64,000 nt of DNA from Hasllibacter sp963833115 (GTDB lineage Bacteria > Pseudomonadota > Alphaproteobacteria > Rhodobacterales > Rhodobacteraceae): assembly GCA_963833115.1 (NCBI GenBank), contig CAWHWS010000002.1, forward strand, positions 2,604,001-2,668,000, read 5' to 3'. Below are positions 19,438 to 27,502 of the stretch, piece by piece. Numbering within the stretch: position 1 is the first letter of the stretch; each line of letters starts with the position of its first letter. The position numbers and the translations under genes were made by a program. The notes under the pieces were generated by a model, which ran no database searches, had not been told where the DNA came from, and saw only the letters and a list, made by a program, of their open reading frames with translations.

Positions 19438-20304
19438 TCACGCGGTCTTGCGCGCCGGGGCCTGGGCCGCGGTGGCCCCGCCGGCGCGCCCGACCGCCGC
19501 CGCGCCGCAGGCCGCCCCCCGGTCGAGGCAGTCCGCCAGAGGCGCGCCCGCGAGCCAGAGGTCGAGGAAGCCCGCGTCGAACGCGTCCCCCGCGCCGGTC
19601 GCGTCGACGACGCGGGCCGGCCGCGCCGGGCGATGGACGAGGCCGTCCGGCCCGTGCGCCGTCGCGCCGCTCGCCCCGTCCTTCACCACCCAGAGCGCCC
19701 CGCCCTGCCCCGGCGCGACCCCGAGCGCGCCCAGGCGCGCCGCCTCCGCCGCGTTGGGCAGGAACACGTCGACCCCGCGCACCAGCGCGGCCGCCGCGGC
19801 GGTCACCTCGTCGTCCCACGCGCAGTCCAGGCTCACGGTCAATCCCGCCGCGCGGGCCGCGCCGATGAGGTCCGGCGCCTCGGCCAACGTGGCGAGCTCG
19901 CCGACGTGCAGATGCGCCAGCCCCCGCCCGCGCAGATCCATCGCCGGCAGCGCCGGTCCCGCGCGCCGTGTCAGGAACGCGCGGTCCCCGCCCTGCGCCA
20001 TCGCGACGGTGACCTGCGGATCGGCGCCAGCCGGGGCCGGGGCCAGGGGCGCGCCGGTCACGCCCGCGGCCGCGACCTCCGCCGCGACGCCGGCGCCGAA
20101 CGGCTCGGCCGGCAGGACCGCCGCGAGCCGCGCCTCCCGCCCCAGGGCCACGAGCCAGGCGGCCGTGATGAACGCGCCGCCGCCCGCGTGCAGCGACGCG
20201 CCGCCCGCGAAGGTCTCGGTCCCCGGCGTGGGCAGGCGCGGGAGCCCCGTGAACACGAGGTCCGCATAGAGCCGCCCGGCGCACAGGACGGCGGCGCGGC
20301 TCAC
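19438..20304 (-). CDS. PfkB family carbohydrate kinase
   Basis: This 288-residue ribokinase/PfkB-type kinase phosphorylates a sugar or sugar-like compound in the cytosol. The substrate end shows FAGGASLHAGGGAFITAAWL (two-Gly motif); the ATP end shows the catalytic DATGAGDAFDAGF with Asp240 as base. The start is GTG within the stop of the ABC ATPase (GTGA), so it ends the sugar-import operon on this strand. The substrate is presumably what the adjacent importer brings in, which is not identified. Confidence 0.85.
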   Translation of the reverse strand: MSRAAVLCAGRLYADLVFTGLPRLPTPGTETFAGGASLHAGGGAFITAAWLVALGREARLAAVLPAEPFGAGVAAEVAAAGVTGAPLAPAPAGADPQVTVAMAQGGDRAFLTRRAGPALPAMDLRGRGLAHLHVGELATLAEAPDLIGAARAAGLTVSLDCAWDDEVTAAAAALVRGVDVFLPNAAEAARLGALGVAPGQGGALWVVKDGASGATAHGPDGLVHRPARPARVVDATGAGDAFDAGFLDLWLAGAPLADCLDRGAACGAAAVGRAGGATAAQAPARKTA

Positions 20305-21383
20305 GCCGAGGCCAGGGCCGCGGGCGCCGCCTCCACCGCGCGGCCGGTGCCCGCGTCGAAGAGGTGGAGCGTCTCGGGATCGGCCGCGAGCGCCACCCGC
20401 GCGCCAACCGCGGGCGGGCGCCGCCCGTCCGCCTTCGCGACGATCTCCTGCCCGTCCGCCTGCACGTAGATCAGCGTCTCGTGCCCCAGCGGCTCGCGCA
20501 CCGTGACGGTGCCGGTCACCAGCACCCCTTGCCCCGCCTCCGCGATCCGCAGGTCGTCCGGCCGCACGCCGAGCAGCATCGCCCCGGCGGCGGCGGTCCG
20601 AAGCGGCACGACCTCCCCCGCCGCCAGCGTGACCCGCCCGCCCGCGGCCGAGGCCGCCAGCATGTTCATCGACGGCGCGCCGATGAAACGCGCCACGAAC
20701 GTGTCGGCAGGATGGCGATACACCTCGTCCGGCGTGCCGACCTGCCGTATCTCCCCGTCCTTCATGATCACGATGCGATCGGCCATGGTCATCGCCTCGA
20801 CCTGGTCGTGGGTGACGAAGACGATCGTGTTGCCGACGCGCTGGTGCAGCTTCTTGATCTCCAGCCGCATCTGCGTGCGAAGCTGCGCGTCGAGGTTGCT
20901 CAGGGGCTCGTCGAAGAGGAACACCGCCGGGTCGCGCACCATCGCGCGCCCGATGGCCACGCGCTGCCGCTGCCCGCCGGAGAGCGCGGCGGGCTTGCGC
21001 TCGAGATAGTCGGTCATCTCCAGGAAGCCGGCCACCTCGTCCACCCGCGCGGCCTTGTCCGCCCGCGGCATCCTGGAGGAGCGCAGGCCGAAGGCGATGT
21101 TCTTGCGCACGGTCATGTGCGGGTAGATCGCGTAGTTCTGGAACACCATCGCGATGTCCCGCTCCTTGGGCTCCAGGTGGTTCACCACCCGCCCCCCGAT
21201 CTCGATCGCGCCGGAGGTGACCTCCTCCAGCCCGGCGATCATCCGCAGCGTCGTGGACTTGCCGCAGCCCGAGGGGCCGACGAAGACGACGAACTCCCCG
21301 TCCGCCACGTCGAGGTCGATGCCGTGCAGGACCTCCACGTCGCCATAGGACTTGCGCAGGTCGCGCAGGGCGAGCTCGGCCAT
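20301..21383 (-). CDS. Sugar ABC transporter ATPase (MalK/UgpC type)
   Basis: This 360-residue ATPase energises the importer encoded just upstream on the same strand. Walker A GPSGCGKS is at residues 36-43, the signature LSGGQRQRVAIGRA near 135, Walker B VFLFDEPLSNLDAQ near 155 and the switch histidine in FVTHDQVEAMT. A C-terminal TOBE domain follows. It lies between the lyase gene and the kinase gene, both nearly touching it, so the three form one unit that presumably also includes the permeases and binding protein. Confidence 0.93.
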   Translation of the reverse strand: MAELALRDLRKSYGDVEVLHGIDLDVADGEFVVFVGPSGCGKSTTLRMIAGLEEVTSGAIEIGGRVVNHLEPKERDIAMVFQNYAIYPHMTVRKNIAFGLRSSRMPRADKAARVDEVAGFLEMTDYLERKPAALSGGQRQRVAIGRAMVRDPAVFLFDEPLSNLDAQLRTQMRLEIKKLHQRVGNTIVFVTHDQVEAMTMADRIVIMKDGEIRQVGTPDEVYRHPADTFVARFIGAPSMNMLAASAAGGRVTLAAGEVVPLRTAAAGAMLLGVRPDDLRIAEAGQGVLVTGTVTVREPLGHETLIYVQADGQEIVAKADGRRPPAVGARVALAADPETLHLFDAGTGRAVEAAPAALASA

Positions 21384-21386
21384 GTC

Positions 21387-22874
21387 TCAGGTCTCCTTCA
21401 GGGCGTCGAACGCCGCGCGGCGTACGTTTTCGGCCGCCGCGTACCGGTCCGCGCGCGCGGCGGCGGCGGCGCGCAGCCGGGCGGCCTCGGCCTCGAACGC
21501 GTCCAGCGCGGGGCTCAGCGCGCCCGGCGCCGGCCCGCCCGGCCGGTCCCGGCGGGCGACGAAGGTCTCCGGCGCGACCGCCTCGGCGAACGCCTCCGGA
21601 CCGAGGCCCGGCGCCCGGCCCGTCCGCGCCTCGAAGGCCGCGGCGAAGGCGTCCCACCCCTCTGACAGCGGCACGCCGCGCGCGATCACGTCCCGCGCCA
21701 CCGCCGCCGCCACGTGATGCGCCGCGCGGAAGGTCAGGCCCTCGTCCCGGACCAGGGTGTCGGCGAGCTCGGTGATGGTCACGCAGGCCGCGTCCATGTT
21801 CGCCCGCACGCGGGGCCCGTCGATCCGGCAGGCGGGCAGGAACGCCGCCAGCAGGTCCGCCATCCTGCCCCCGCCGTCCATCGCGCCGTGCCCGGCGGCC
21901 TGCACCTCGCCCTCGCTGTCGTTCATGTCGGTGAAGGGCGTGTTGTGCATGGCGTTCACCATCACGTCGCAGCGGAACGCGGCCACGCTCGCCAGATGCC
22001 GCATGTGCTCGATCGGGACGGGGTTGCGCTTCTGCGGCATGATCGAGCTGACCTGCACCAGGGAGCCCGGCACCCGGAGCTGCCCCACCTCGAACGCGGA
22101 CCAGAACTGCAGGTCCTGCACCACCCGCCCCAGATGCACGAAGGGCAGCTTCAGCGCCGAGTAGTAGCCCGTCACGTAGTCCACCGCCGCGATGGACCCG
22201 TAGGCGTTCGCCGTCGGCCGCGCGAACCCCAGGAGCGCGGCCACCCGGCCCCGGTCGATCGGGAAGCCCGAGGTCGTGATCGCCGCCGCGCCCATCGGGC
22301 AGTCGTCGAAGGCCGCGCAGGCCGCGTCGAGGCGCGCGCAGTCCCGCAGCAGCACCTCGAGCGCGGCGGCGATCCAGTGACCGAAGGTCGTCGGCTGCGC
22401 CGGCTGCCCGTGCGTGTAGGCGACGATCAGGGTCCCCGCCTCCGCCCGCGCCTTCGCCGCCATCGCCTCCGCCAGCGCGAGGAGCCGCCCCTGCATCGCG
22501 CCGGCCCGCTCCCGCAGCGCCATCTTGAACAGCGTGTGGTCCATGTCGTTCCGGCTGCGCGCGGTGTGCAGCGCCCCGGCCAGGTCGCCCAGCCTCTCGG
22601 TCAACTGCGCCTCGATGAGGAAGAACCAGTCCTCGTGCTCGCCGGTGTAGCGCAGGGCGCTCCGGTCCACCTCCGCCGCGATGTCGTCCAGCGCGCGGGC
22701 GATGGCGCCGGCATCCGCCGGGGGAAGGATGCCGGCCTCCGCCAGCATCGTCAGGTGGGCCTCGTTGATCGCGTCCATGTCCGCCGAGTGATGCGCGAGC
22801 GTGCCGTCGAACAGAGGCTCGAGCACCGTCCGCGCGTAGACCGGATGCGGGAAGGCCTCCACGTCGTGGGTCAC
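21387..22874 (-). CDS. Argininosuccinate lyase-like enzyme in a sugar operon
   Basis: This 495-residue protein of the fumarase/aspartase superfamily has the three conserved blocks: HTARSRNDMDHT (resembling argininosuccinate lyase HTGRSRND), YTHGQPAQPTTFGHW with the catalytic histidine region, and VSSIMPQKRNPVP with the catalytic serine loop. The start was set at GTG (VTHDVEAF), because the longer frame would translate a GC-rich repeat. The setting among kinase, ATPase and sugar permeases argues against a role in arginine synthesis. It may cleave a C-N bond in an imported amino-sugar-like or opine-like compound; that is speculation. Confidence 0.8.
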   Translation of the reverse strand: MTHDVEAFPHPVYARTVLEPLFDGTLAHHSADMDAINEAHLTMLAEAGILPPADAGAIARALDDIAAEVDRSALRYTGEHEDWFFLIEAQLTERLGDLAGALHTARSRNDMDHTLFKMALRERAGAMQGRLLALAEAMAAKARAEAGTLIVAYTHGQPAQPTTFGHWIAAALEVLLRDCARLDAACAAFDDCPMGAAAITTSGFPIDRGRVAALLGFARPTANAYGSIAAVDYVTGYYSALKLPFVHLGRVVQDLQFWSAFEVGQLRVPGSLVQVSSIMPQKRNPVPIEHMRHLASVAAFRCDVMVNAMHNTPFTDMNDSEGEVQAAGHGAMDGGGRMADLLAAFLPACRIDGPRVRANMDAACVTITELADTLVRDEGLTFRAAHHVAAAVARDVIARGVPLSEGWDAFAAAFEARTGRAPGLGPEAFAEAVAPETFVARRDRPGGPAPGALSPALDAFEAEAARLRAAAAARADRYAAAENVRRAAFDALKET

Positions 22875-22888
22875 GCGGCACGCCCCCC

Positions 22889-22960
22889 GCAGGGGCGCCG
22901 AGGCCGCAGGCGAGGCCCGGCCCAACCGGAGGAGGCGCCGGCAGGCGCCGAGGACGGGCG
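22889..22960. repeat. GC-rich repeat arm (CCCGGCCCAACCG family)
   Basis: Contains GCGAGGCCCGGCCCAACCG, then GAGGCGCCGG and GGACGGGCGGGAGCGC. The same blocks in the same order occur at 44681-44738, and inverted at 44551-44605. It lies in the 196-base gap between the lyase gene and the permease gene, where nothing else convincing is seen. Confidence 0.7.
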
Positions 22961-23070
22961 GGAGCGCGATGGTCTGCGATGGGCGCCCCACGCCGGGCTC
23001 GCCCGGCGCTCCGCGCGTTCGGCGCTCGAAGGGTCCCGCGGACCCTCCGCCGGCCTCGCCGGGCCGCGCC

Positions 23071-23949
23071 TCACCCCTTGAGCCCCGCCATCACGACGCC
23101 GCGGATGATGAACCGCTGGAAGATCAGGAACACCACCAGGGTCGGGATCGTGGAGATCGCGGCGCCCGTCATGATCAGCTCCCAGGCCACGTCCGCCTCG
23201 TCGCCGAAGCCCGAGAGCCCGACGGGGATCGTGTACATGTCGGTGGAGTTCGTCACGATCAGCGGCCAGAGGAACGCCGTCCAGTTGCCCAGGAACACGA
23301 AGATCGCCAGCGCCGCCAGCGCCGGCTTCACCAGCGGCATCGCCACCGTCCACCAGATCTGCAGCTCGTTGAGCCCGTCGATCCGCGCCGCCTCGATGAA
23401 GTCGTCGGGCACGGACTCGAAGAACTGCTTCATCAGGAACACGCCGAACGCCGTCATCAGGCCGGGGAACATGATCCCCCAGTAGGTGTCGAGCCAGCCG
23501 AACTGCTGGCTCATCAGGTACCAGGGGATGACCAGCATCTCGGTCGGGATCATCAGGGTCGAGAGGATGGCGATGAAGATGATCGTCCGGCCCGGGAAGC
23601 GGAACTTGCACAGCGTGTAGCCGACCAGGCTGTCGAACAGCACGTTGGAGACCGTGGTGATCACCGCGATCACCATCGAGTTCACGAACCACAGGTAGAA
23701 CCGTCCGTCCTCGAGCACGTAGGTGTAGTTCTCGATCGTGGGCTCCTCGGGGATGAGGTTCACGTCGTAGACCTCGTGCGGCCACTTGAGCGAGGTCGAG
23801 ATCATGTAGGCGATGGGCATGACCATCGCGATGCCGCCCGCGAACAGGAGGAGCCAGCGGACCACCTGCCCCAGGTTGCGGGGCCGCGCCGCCGCCCGCC
23901 GGTCCAGCGCGGCGCCCGCGGTCGGGCGGATGTCCTCCACCGTCGTCAT
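23071..23949 (-). CDS. Sugar ABC transporter permease (MalG type)
   Basis: This 292-residue inner-membrane permease has a short cytoplasmic N-terminus, then helices starting WLLLFAGGIAMVMPIAYM. The ATPase-docking loop reads DFIEAARIDGLNELQIWWTVAMP, matching the EAA consensus well, and the end is the usual VMAGLKG. Its ATG overlaps the stop of the MalF-type partner (ATGA). It belongs to the importer with the binding protein at 24970 and probably the ATPase at 20301. Confidence 0.92.
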   Translation of the reverse strand: MTTVEDIRPTAGAALDRRAAARPRNLGQVVRWLLLFAGGIAMVMPIAYMISTSLKWPHEVYDVNLIPEEPTIENYTYVLEDGRFYLWFVNSMVIAVITTVSNVLFDSLVGYTLCKFRFPGRTIIFIAILSTLMIPTEMLVIPWYLMSQQFGWLDTYWGIMFPGLMTAFGVFLMKQFFESVPDDFIEAARIDGLNELQIWWTVAMPLVKPALAALAIFVFLGNWTAFLWPLIVTNSTDMYTIPVGLSGFGDEADVAWELIMTGAAISTIPTLVVFLIFQRFIIRGVVMAGLKG

Positions 23950-24836
23950 GCCGGCTTCCTCAGGATCCAGAGCTGCAGCAGCGACACCGCCAGCAGGATC
24001 GTGAACAGCACCACCGTCTGCGCCGCCGCATAGCCCATGTCGAAGGAGGTGAACGCCGTCTGGTAGATCATCAGGACCAGCGGCTCGGTCGAGTTCAGCG
24101 GCCCGCCGGGATTGTTCGTCGTCATGTTGAACACGTGGTCGAAGATGCGCAGGAACCCGATCGAGGAGAACACCACGATGAACACGATGGTGGGGCGCAG
24201 GAGCGGGATCGTGATCTCCGTCAGGACGGTCCACCAGCCCACGCCGTCGATCTTCGCGGCCTCGTAGTAGGAGCCCGGGATCGACCGGAGCCCGGCCATG
24301 AAGATGATGATCTGGAACCCCAGCCCCGCCCAGATCGCCGGCGCCAACACCGAGGGCAGCGCGTTGGCGGTCGAGTTGAGGAACGCGATCTGCGGGATGC
24401 CGATCGACGCCAGCGCGTTGTTGAAGAGGCCGATGGGGACCGGCTGGTAGAACCAGCGCCAGACCCAGGCCATCGCGACCGCCGAGGTCATGAACGGCAG
24501 GAAGTAGAGCATCCTGAGGAAGCCGTGCGCGAAGCGCGCCTTGTCGAGGTGGTAGGCGATCACGAAGCTGATCACGAGGCTGACCGGCGTGCCGATCAGG
24601 AGGTACTGGAACGTGTTGCCGAACACCTTCCAGAACACCGGGTCGGCCCAGAGCCTGGCGTAGTTGTCGAGGCCCGTCCACGTGCGCGAGCCCAAGAGGT
24701 TCCACTCCTGGAACGAGATCAGGATCGCGTTGCCCGTGGGGTAGAAGCGGATGATCCCGTAGAACAGGATCGGCACCGCCAGGAACCCGTACGCCCAGGC
24801 GACCTGCTTCTGCCGGATGGTCAGGTTTCGATACAT
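23946..24836 (-). CDS. Sugar ABC transporter permease (MalF type)
   Basis: This 296-residue permease is the partner of the preceding one. The first helix is near residues 14-34 (GFLAVPILFYGIIRFYPTGNA), about six helices in all, and the docking loop SYYEAAKIDGVGWWTVLTEITIP is well conserved. It starts 133 bases after the binding-protein gene; that gap holds a palindromic repeat that could fold in the RNA and lower permease expression relative to the binding protein. Confidence 0.92.
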   Translation of the reverse strand: MYRNLTIRQKQVAWAYGFLAVPILFYGIIRFYPTGNAILISFQEWNLLGSRTWTGLDNYARLWADPVFWKVFGNTFQYLLIGTPVSLVISFVIAYHLDKARFAHGFLRMLYFLPFMTSAVAMAWVWRWFYQPVPIGLFNNALASIGIPQIAFLNSTANALPSVLAPAIWAGLGFQIIIFMAGLRSIPGSYYEAAKIDGVGWWTVLTEITIPLLRPTIVFIVVFSSIGFLRIFDHVFNMTTNNPGGPLNSTEPLVLMIYQTAFTSFDMGYAAAQTVVLFTILLAVSLLQLWILRKPA

Positions 24837-24870
24837 CCGCCTGCCTCGCCTCGCCTCACCACAAGCGACA

Positions 24871-24953
24871 TGCCGCCCCGGACTTGATCCGGGGCCCCGC
24901 GGCCCGGATCACCCCCGGCCCCACGGGGCCCCGGGTCGCGCCCGGGGCGGCGA
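24871..24953. repeat. GGACTTGATCC twin-arm palindrome
   Basis: The left arm is CCCCGGACTTGATCCGGGG and the right arm, inverted, is GGCCCCGGGTCGCGCCCGG. The element has the same twin-arm architecture as the glp-operon repeats but a different sequence. It lies between the binding-protein and permease genes. Confidence 0.82.
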
Positions 24954-24969
24954 TCGCATCTCGGCCCCG

Positions 24970-26223
24970 TCAGCCCCCCGACCGCGCCGCGTAGTCGTCG
25001 AGCAGCTTCTGCTCCGCCTCGGCCGCCTGCGTCAGGGACGCCTGCAGGTCCTGCCCCTCGATGTCGGTGCGCGCGACCATGTCGACCAGCACGTCCCGCT
25101 GCCCGCTCTCGTCGGCGAACTCGGTCGTGTGGGCGTATTCCAGCCCGCGGATGAAGGGGCCGTAGACCGGATCGTTGGCGTTCGCCTCGGTCATGCCGAC
25201 GCTCGGCTTCGCCGGCAGCTCGCCCACCACGTCGAGCCAGAGCTGCATCGCCTCGTCGGAGGTGATGTGCTCCATGAACTTGACGGCGGCGTCGTAGCGC
25301 TCGCCCTCGGCCTTGGTGGTGATCGCGTTCACCCAGTAGGACGAGTAGTTGGACCGCATGCCGTCCGCCGCGGCCGGCAGCTCGGTCACGCCCCAGTTCA
25401 GCCCCCGCACGTCCGCGAGCGACCCGACGCGGAAGCTGCCGTCGATGTGCATCGCCGCGCGCCCCGCCTTGAACGCCGCCTGCGGCTCGTCCATGAAGCT
25501 CGACGCCGTGACGCCGTGGGTCTTCTCCAGGTCGGTGTAGTAGCGCAGCGCCTCGAGGCCCGCCGGGCTGTCGTAGGCCACGCGTCCCTCCGCGTCGTAG
25601 GGCTCGCCGCCGAACTGCCGCACCAGCCCCTCGCGGAACCAGTGATGGTCCTGCGCCGTCATGCCCGTGGTGATGCCCACCTGCGTGATGTTGCCGGCGC
25701 CGTCCCTCTGCGTCGTGGCCTTGGCCACCTCCACCATCTCGTCCAGGGTCGTCGGCGGCTCCACGCCCGCCTCCTCCAGCAGGCGCTCGTTGTAGAAGAG
25801 CGCGAGGCTGCGCACCGCGGTGGGCAGCGCGTAGTAGCGCCCGTCGCGCTTCATCGCGCTCACCATCGGGAAGTAGGTCTCGTCGATCTCGGCGGTGGGG
25901 AACTGCTCCTCCGGCAGGGGCTGGATCAGGCTCGCCTCGATGTAGTCGTTCAGCCAGCCGTAGAAGAGCTGCACCACGTCGGGCCCCTCGCCCGCCGGGA
26001 TCGCGGCGGCGACCTTGGTGCGGTAGTCGGCATAGGGGAAATGGGTCATCTCGACGGAGATGCCGGGGTTCGCCGCCTCGAAGCTCTCGATGAGCTGCTC
26101 CATCGCCTCAACCCGCGCGTCGAAGAAGTACTGCCAGTACTCGATCGTCACCTCCTGCGCGGTCGCGGAGGTCGAGAGCAGCGCTGCCAGGGCGGTGCCG
26201 AGCGCGAGGGGCTTGAACTTCAT
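24970..26223 (-). CDS. Sugar ABC transporter substrate-binding protein
   Basis: This 417-residue periplasmic binding protein is of the CUT1 type. Residues 1-22 form a signal peptide ending in TSATAQ, followed by EVTIEYWQYFFDARVEAMEQ. Typical stretches are GPDVVQLFYGWLNDYIEA and, later, AAMHIDGSFRVGSL. The start at MKFKPL has AGGGAGAA upstream; the 12-residue longer reading lacks signal-peptide character. It is the first gene of the minus-strand operon, divergent from the ROK regulator. The ligand is unknown. Confidence 0.92.
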   Translation of the reverse strand: MKFKPLALGTALAALLSTSATAQEVTIEYWQYFFDARVEAMEQLIESFEAANPGISVEMTHFPYADYRTKVAAAIPAGEGPDVVQLFYGWLNDYIEASLIQPLPEEQFPTAEIDETYFPMVSAMKRDGRYYALPTAVRSLALFYNERLLEEAGVEPPTTLDEMVEVAKATTQRDGAGNITQVGITTGMTAQDHHWFREGLVRQFGGEPYDAEGRVAYDSPAGLEALRYYTDLEKTHGVTASSFMDEPQAAFKAGRAAMHIDGSFRVGSLADVRGLNWGVTELPAAADGMRSNYSSYWVNAITTKAEGERYDAAVKFMEHITSDEAMQLWLDVVGELPAKPSVGMTEANANDPVYGPFIRGLEYAHTTEFADESGQRDVLVDMVARTDIEGQDLQASLTQAAEAEQKLLDDYAARSGG

Positions 26224-26291
26224 GGTGTGATTCTCCCTGTCGTCGGGCCGGGCCCGCATCGTGCTGTCCTCCGCAGGCTAGGCCGGGACGC

Positions 26292-26320
26292 GTTGAAACA
26301 TCAAGTGGGTTGAGTTAATC
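26292..26320. promoter_or_regulatory. Candidate operator/promoter between ROK regulator and binding protein
   Basis: An unusually AT-rich patch in a GC-rich setting holds two similar sites, GTTGAAACA and GTTGAGTTA, in direct orientation, just before the regulator's ATG and in the shared divergent promoter region. Binding by the ROK protein is inferred from position only. Confidence 0.35.
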
Positions 26321-26327
26321 CATCACG

Positions 26328-27491
26328 ATGTCCGGCGACGTCTCCACCCTGGGCGCCAATCCCGAGCGCGCGCGCCTGCGCAACAGGCGCCTCGTCCTGG
26401 GCCGCGTGCACGCCTCCGGCGCGGCCGGCCGGGCCGAGATCGCGCGCGCCACCGGCCTTTCGGTCCAGGCGGTCAGCAACATCGTCAGCGAGCTCCAGGC
26501 CGGCGGCCTGATCGAGGCGCGCGGCCCCCTCGAAGGCAGGCGGGGCCTGCCGGCGGAGCAATACGCCCTCCGGGCGCAGGGCGCCTACGCGCTGGGCATC
26601 GAGCTGCGCCCCGACGCGGTGATCGCCGTCCTCCTCGACCTCGCCGGAGAGGTCCGGCACGCGAGCCGTCTCGCGCTCGCCGCGGCCGACCCCGCCGCCG
26701 TCCTGGCGCGGGCCCCGGACCTGCGGGACCGCGCCCTGGCCACCGCCGGCGCCGATCCCGCCCGCCTCCTCGGCGCCGGGATCGTGATGCCCGGACCCTT
26801 CGGGCGCACCGGGATCGTGGGCGCCGGATCGGACCTGCCCCTCTGGCGCGACCTGGACGCGGCCGCCGCCTTCGAGGCCGCGCTGGACCGGCCCGTGCGC
26901 ATCGCCAACGACGCCAACGCCGCCGCCATGGCCGAACGCGTGCGCGGCGCGGCGCGGGCCCTGACCGACTACGCCTATCTCTACTTCGGCGCCGGGATCG
27001 GCCTCGCGCTCGTCTCGGGCGGGCGGCTCGTCGCCGGCGCGCGGGGCAACGCCGGCGAGATCGGGCACGTCCCCGTCCTGACCCGCGGCACCCACGGCCC
27101 CAGCCCCGCCCGGCTCGAGGACGTCGTCTCGCGCCTCGCGGCCGTGCGTCACCTGGAGGCGGCGGGCCGCGCCGCCCCCGACATCGCCGCCCTCGCCGCC
27201 CATCACGCCGCCGGCGCGCTGGACGGCTGGATCGCTGCCGCCGCCCCGGCGCTGGCCCAGGCCGTCGCCCTGGTCGAGAACGTCGCCGATCCGCAGACCG
27301 TCATCCTGGGCGGCGCGCTCCCCCGCGCGCTCCTCGCCGCGCTCGCGGACGCGGCCGACCTGCCGGAGGCGAGCGTCGCGGCCGTGCCGGGCCGCCGCCT
27401 GCCCCGCCTGACGCTGGGCGCGACGGGCCGCGACACCGCCGCGATCGGCGCGGCCAGCCTCGTCCTCGGCGCCCAGCTCGCGCCCGCCTGA
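26328..27491 (+). CDS. ROK family transcriptional regulator
   Basis: This 387-residue protein has an N-terminal winged helix-turn-helix (AEIARATGLSVQAVSNIV, residues 36-53) fused to a ROK sugar-kinase-like domain with MPGPFG, a DANAAAMAE loop and GGRLVAGARGNAGEIGH. The usual zinc-binding cysteine cluster after the GEIGH motif is missing, replaced by TRGTHGPSPARLED. It probably senses a sugar and represses the divergent importer genes. The PIG-L deacetylase gene follows 11 bases later, so it also leads its own operon. Confidence 0.88.
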   Translation: MSGDVSTLGANPERARLRNRRLVLGRVHASGAAGRAEIARATGLSVQAVSNIVSELQAGGLIEARGPLEGRRGLPAEQYALRAQGAYALGIELRPDAVIAVLLDLAGEVRHASRLALAAADPAAVLARAPDLRDRALATAGADPARLLGAGIVMPGPFGRTGIVGAGSDLPLWRDLDAAAAFEAALDRPVRIANDANAAAMAERVRGAARALTDYAYLYFGAGIGLALVSGGRLVAGARGNAGEIGHVPVLTRGTHGPSPARLEDVVSRLAAVRHLEAAGRAAPDIAALAAHHAAGALDGWIAAAAPALAQAVALVENVADPQTVILGGALPRALLAALADAADLPEASVAAVPGRRLPRLTLGATGRDTAAIGAASLVLGAQLAPA

Positions 27492-27502
27492 AGGAGCCGC
27501 CC

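Noticed and set aside
19438..22881. A 1147-residue minus-strand frame
   Set aside because: Only the PfkB kinase at its end is real; upstream it overlaps an ABC ATPase and lyase read in their proper frames.
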